This document shows positions 39,114-42,051 of a stretch of DNA of 42,051 bases, in pieces. This stretch comes from an uncultured bacterium (GTDB lineage Bacteria; Bacillota; Clostridia; Peptostreptococcales; Anaerovoracaceae), in assembly GCA_905214195.1 (NCBI GenBank), contig CAJMLH010000015.1:1-42051 (forward strand), given 5' to 3'. Below the pieces are notes generated by a model. That model made no database searches and had not been told where the DNA came from. It was given only the letters and a program-made list of their open reading frames with translations. Position numbers and translations under genes: made by a program. The first letter of the stretch is position 1. Every line of letters starts with the position of its first letter.

Positions 39114-41939
39114 ATGATTGAAAAAAAATACATAAACTTTCACGGACTCCATATGCTTTTCAAAAGCTGTGATGATTTTAACCGCTTCTGTGGCCGCAGC
39201 ATAATGGATTATCAACAATACAGTGATTTATTCTACGGAACTGACAGTTCTGTTTACATACCGCTTTGGGCCTCCGTGGCAAAAACAGACGATGATATAC
39301 TTCTCAACCATGTTACTCTTGATGTTATCAAATTCTACAAAGCCTACGGTTACTCCCCCATATACATGGACGGAAATCCGGCAGACTTTATAGGGGAGCA
39401 ATTCCGCTTTTTAGAGTATATTTCGGCATGCGGTCTCAATGGCACCATGGGAAAGAAAGAATGTTCAGATACAATAGAACAATTTGAACAAAAATTCCTG
39501 ACAGACACGGTTCACATGGTTATTACAGCCCTCAGCAAATACGACGCACCCTCGTTTGTAATAACTCTGCTCGAAAAAGCATTATCGGGCGATTACTACG
39601 AATGGCTTTCCGATTCTGATTTTATTAAAGCCCATAATCTTAAAGAGAGCGACCACGATTTAGCTTTTATAAAATCTTTTGACAGTTACAATATTAAGAA
39701 GAAGCCGTCTTTACCGGTTGAACATCCGAAAAAAATCAGCATAGCAAGTTCCTGTGACTGCGGCAGCAAATGTAAGATGATTGCTACAGTTTGCGAGGGC
39801 TGTCTGCTTCAAATCGAACCGGATTCTCACGGAACACCTATCCGCTTTTCAGGCTGCCCCAGAGGCAGAGCTTATGGCAGAACCTACCTGACTTCCAAGA
39901 GACTTCGTTATCCAATGGAGCGCATAGGCAATAGAGGTGATGGTAAATTCAAAAGAATATCATGGGAAGAGGCCGCAGAAAAAATTGCTTTTGCTACCAT
40001 GTCAAGCCGTGAAAAATACGGCCCCGGCTCTCGTTTCGTTATAAATGCAGCAGGAGTCTGCGGTGCAGTCAGAGGCGACAGATTTATGAAAAATCTCCTT
40101 GCTCTTGACGGGGGTTATCTTGACTACTACAACTTTTACAGCGCCGCCTGCGCAGTTTATATCACCCCGTATATATACGGAAAAGTTCTTGCGGGAAATC
40201 ACGAATCAACATATATTGACTCAAAGCTCATAATTATGTGGGGTTTTAATCCGGCAACATGTCACTACGGACTTAATACAAAAGATTATTTTATGAAAGC
40301 CAAGGAAAAAGGCGCAAAAATAATAGTAATAGACCCAAGAATGAGTGATACTGTCATGACTATGGCAGACCGCTGGATACCTATACGCCCTTCCTCCGAC
40401 ACTGCCCTTATAGATGCAATGGCATATACCATATGGCAGGAAAACCTGCAAGATCAAGACTTCATGGATAAATTCTGCATAGGATTCGATGAAGATCATA
40501 TGCCTGATGGTATTCCTTATGGCGAAAGCTACAAAAGCCATGTTTTCGGAGTAAAAGACGGCATTCCCAAAACACCCGAATGGGCGGAAAAGATAACAGG
40601 AATTCCTGCTCAGACCATAAAAGATCTGGCGATAGAATATTCTACCACAAAACCTGCCGCTCTTCTTCCCGGCTTTGCTCCCCAACGAACTATGGTAGGC
40701 GAACAAGCTTGCAGAGGATTCGTCGCCCTTGCATGTATGACCGGTAATGTTGGGGTAAGTGGCGGCAGCAGCGGTGTTCCATACCTTAAAGAAGGTCACG
40801 AAGCTCCGGGAATGAGCCTGCTTGATAACCCTTATCCCGGTAAAATCCCTGTGTTTCAATGGACAAGGGCTATCGACCGCCCCGAAACAATCGACACAAA
40901 ACAAAGAGGACTTAAGGGAGTTTGCCGTCTTGATTCGGGAATCAAGGTTATATACAGTCTTGCCAGCGGAATAGTTATAAACCAACATTCAAATATAAAT
41001 GATACCAAGCGCATACTCCGGACACCGGGAAAACTTGACTTTCTGGTGCTGTCTGATTTGTTCATGACGCCAAGTGCAAAATTTGCCGATATTTTGCTTC
41101 CCGGTATATCTTTCTTTGAAATGGATAACATTCCTTCTCCGTGGGCTGACGATGATTATCTTTTGTACAACCATCAAATAACCGCCCCCTTATTCGGAGG
41201 AAAATTTGAATACGACTGGATACGCCGTGTTGCCGAACTTATGAATCTTAAAGACTCCTTTGACAACGGACTTGATGGTATCGACCAATGGCTTCGCCAT
41301 GTTTACGAACAATGTCGTCAAACCGAAACAGAACTTCCGCCGTTTAATCAATTCAAAGAAAAATCGTACCATATATATTCCGAGCACAAACCGTTAGTGA
41401 ACTTTTACGATAATATCCACGGCGGCGTGCCTTTTAACACACCGTCGGGAAAAATAGAAATTTTCTCAAAAACACTTTATGACATGAATCGTCCCGAAGA
41501 TATACCCGGCTCACCCGGACACATATACTGTGCCGAAGGACCTGAGGACCCTCTGAAAAGTAAATATCCTCTCCAGCTTATAGCTTATCACACAAAGAGA
41601 AGATGTCATTCACAGCATGATGATAATCCTCTGCTTGAGGAGCTTGACCCTACGGCTCTATGGATAAACCCTGACGATGCAGCGTGCCGCTGTATTTCAG
41701 ACGGCGATACTGTAGAGGTTTTTAACGACAGAGGCGTAATCAGAATTGCCGCAAAAGTCACTGAGCGTATATCTGCCGGCACTGTAGCAATAAGCGAGGG
41801 CGGTTGGTATAACCCGGCAGGCGATAATGCTGACATGGGAGGATGTATAAATACTCTTACCATGAGCGACAAGGCTACCCCTATCGCCAACGGAAATCCT
41901 CAGCATACGAATCTTGCAGATGTAAGGAAGATTCTGTAA
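39114..41939 (+). CDS. TorD-like chaperone fused to DMSO-reductase-family catalytic subunit
   Basis: The protein has 941 aa. Residues 1 to about 165 are helical and TorD/DmsD-like (VIKFYKAYGYSPIYMDGNPA, FIGEQFRFLEYISACG). A linker leads to the molybdopterin oxidoreductase from about 208: iron-sulfur site CDCGSKC with Cys248, GRTYLTSKRLRYPMERIG, RISWEEAAEKIA, likely Mo ligand Ser343 in NFYSAACAVYITPYIYG, IIVIDPRMSDT, and the C-terminal MGD-binding domain ending GNPQHTNLADV. Family members reduce S- or N-oxides. There is no Tat signal, and the chaperone part occupies the N-terminus, so it is probably cytoplasmic. The substrate is unknown. Confidence 0.88.
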   Translation: MIEKKYINFHGLHMLFKSCDDFNRFCGRSIMDYQQYSDLFYGTDSSVYIPLWASVAKTDDDILLNHVTLDVIKFYKAYGYSPIYMDGNPADFIGEQFRFLEYISACGLNGTMGKKECSDTIEQFEQKFLTDTVHMVITALSKYDAPSFVITLLEKALSGDYYEWLSDSDFIKAHNLKESDHDLAFIKSFDSYNIKKKPSLPVEHPKKISIASSCDCGSKCKMIATVCEGCLLQIEPDSHGTPIRFSGCPRGRAYGRTYLTSKRLRYPMERIGNRGDGKFKRISWEEAAEKIAFATMSSREKYGPGSRFVINAAGVCGAVRGDRFMKNLLALDGGYLDYYNFYSAACAVYITPYIYGKVLAGNHESTYIDSKLIIMWGFNPATCHYGLNTKDYFMKAKEKGAKIIVIDPRMSDTVMTMADRWIPIRPSSDTALIDAMAYTIWQENLQDQDFMDKFCIGFDEDHMPDGIPYGESYKSHVFGVKDGIPKTPEWAEKITGIPAQTIKDLAIEYSTTKPAALLPGFAPQRTMVGEQACRGFVALACMTGNVGVSGGSSGVPYLKEGHEAPGMSLLDNPYPGKIPVFQWTRAIDRPETIDTKQRGLKGVCRLDSGIKVIYSLASGIVINQHSNINDTKRILRTPGKLDFLVLSDLFMTPSAKFADILLPGISFFEMDNIPSPWADDDYLLYNHQITAPLFGGKFEYDWIRRVAELMNLKDSFDNGLDGIDQWLRHVYEQCRQTETELPPFNQFKEKSYHIYSEHKPLVNFYDNIHGGVPFNTPSGKIEIFSKTLYDMNRPEDIPGSPGHIYCAEGPEDPLKSKYPLQLIAYHTKRRCHSQHDDNPLLEELDPTALWINPDDAACRCISDGDTVEVFNDRGVIRIAAKVTERISAGTVAISEGGWYNPAGDNADMGGCINTLTMSDKATPIANGNPQHTNLADVRKIL

Positions 41940-41969
41940 TTGTATACGAAACACCGCAAATCGTACGAA

Positions 41970-41999
41970 AAATGCCGTTCTCTTGAAAGAACGGCATTT
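41970..41999 (+). terminator. Terminator of the dms-like operon
   Basis: A perfect 12-bp stem (AAATGCCGTTCT / AGAACGGCATTT) with a 6-nt loop, 31 nt after the stop. The U tract is short, but a second stem follows. Confidence 0.8.
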
Positions 42000-42011
42000 C
42001 AGACTGTAGAC

Positions 42012-42049
42012 AAAAGCCCGGCTCAACATAAGAGTGAGTCTGGGTTTTT
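42012..42049 (+). terminator. Second terminator at the window end
   Basis: AAAAGCCCGGCTCA pairs with TGAGTCTGGGTTTTT (one bulge, wobble pairs) and is followed by T residues. It could serve this operon or a gene beyond the edge. Confidence 0.6.
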
Positions 42050-42051
42050 CT

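Noticed and set aside
40221..40988. Minus-strand 255-codon frame
   Set aside because: Antisense shadow within the molybdopterin subunit gene; no ribosome site or family pattern.

Overview
The window is AT-rich DNA from a spore-forming anaerobic Clostridia-type bacterium (Bacillota). Host genes include the spore-coat catalase-like gene cotJC, the spore-cortex deacetylase pdaA, a GAPDH and a molybdenum DMSO-reductase-family operon. I cannot name the genus from sequence alone.

Positions 1 to about 28,555 are the integrase-proximal part of a prophage whose other end lies beyond position 1. Its structural genes (P22-like portal, scaffold, coat, connector and gp10-like tail protein, then a giant polyvalent protein) suggest a short-tailed phage. 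Nearly all lytic genes run leftward on the minus strand. In transcription order these are: a lambda-like switch with three operators around 23.63-23.71 kb; two small HTH regulators and several tiny genes (22-23.6 kb); an early block with an HNH protein, a membrane-anchored lytic transglycosylase and small Zn-binding proteins (19-21.4 kb); a replication block of SpoVS-like, PC4-like and HUH (YxxK) Rep proteins (17.6-19.1 kb); a RelBE pair; small and large terminase; a BRO/KilAC antirepressor behind an SD-sequestering hairpin; and the head and tail genes. The last gene seen, 1..5010, is a polyvalent protein with an HETTH metallopeptidase motif and duplicated nuclease-like domains joined by almost identical linkers. 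It continues out of the window.

The lysogeny arm (23.7-28.5 kb) runs rightward: a CI/S24 repressor, a SLATT/DUF4231 two-TM protein, a Thoeris ThsB-like TIR protein, an ImmA metallopeptidase, DinD and a large serine integrase. The SLATT/TIR pair looks like a prophage-borne defence cassette. It is bracketed by an exact 70-bp repeat derived from the 3' end of immA. The integrase abuts a cotJC gene lacking its first codons, so the prophage has split a sporulation gene. Excision could restore it, as with the sigK-type intervening elements.

From about 28,556 to the end is host chromosome. It holds truncated cotJC, a secreted DNA/RNA nuclease lipoprotein, an amino-acid ABC transporter (ATPase and permease, no binding protein), pdaA, an MFS transporter, gap, a 23S rRNA uracil-5-methyltransferase and mobA. 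Divergent from mobA is a three-gene soluble DMSO-reductase-like operon (ferredoxin subunit, FAD oxidoreductase, molybdopterin catalytic subunit). Its catalytic subunit carries an N-terminal TorD-like chaperone domain fused in the same chain. The enzyme has no DmsC anchor and no Tat signal, so it is probably cytoplasmic and supplied with electrons by the flavoprotein.
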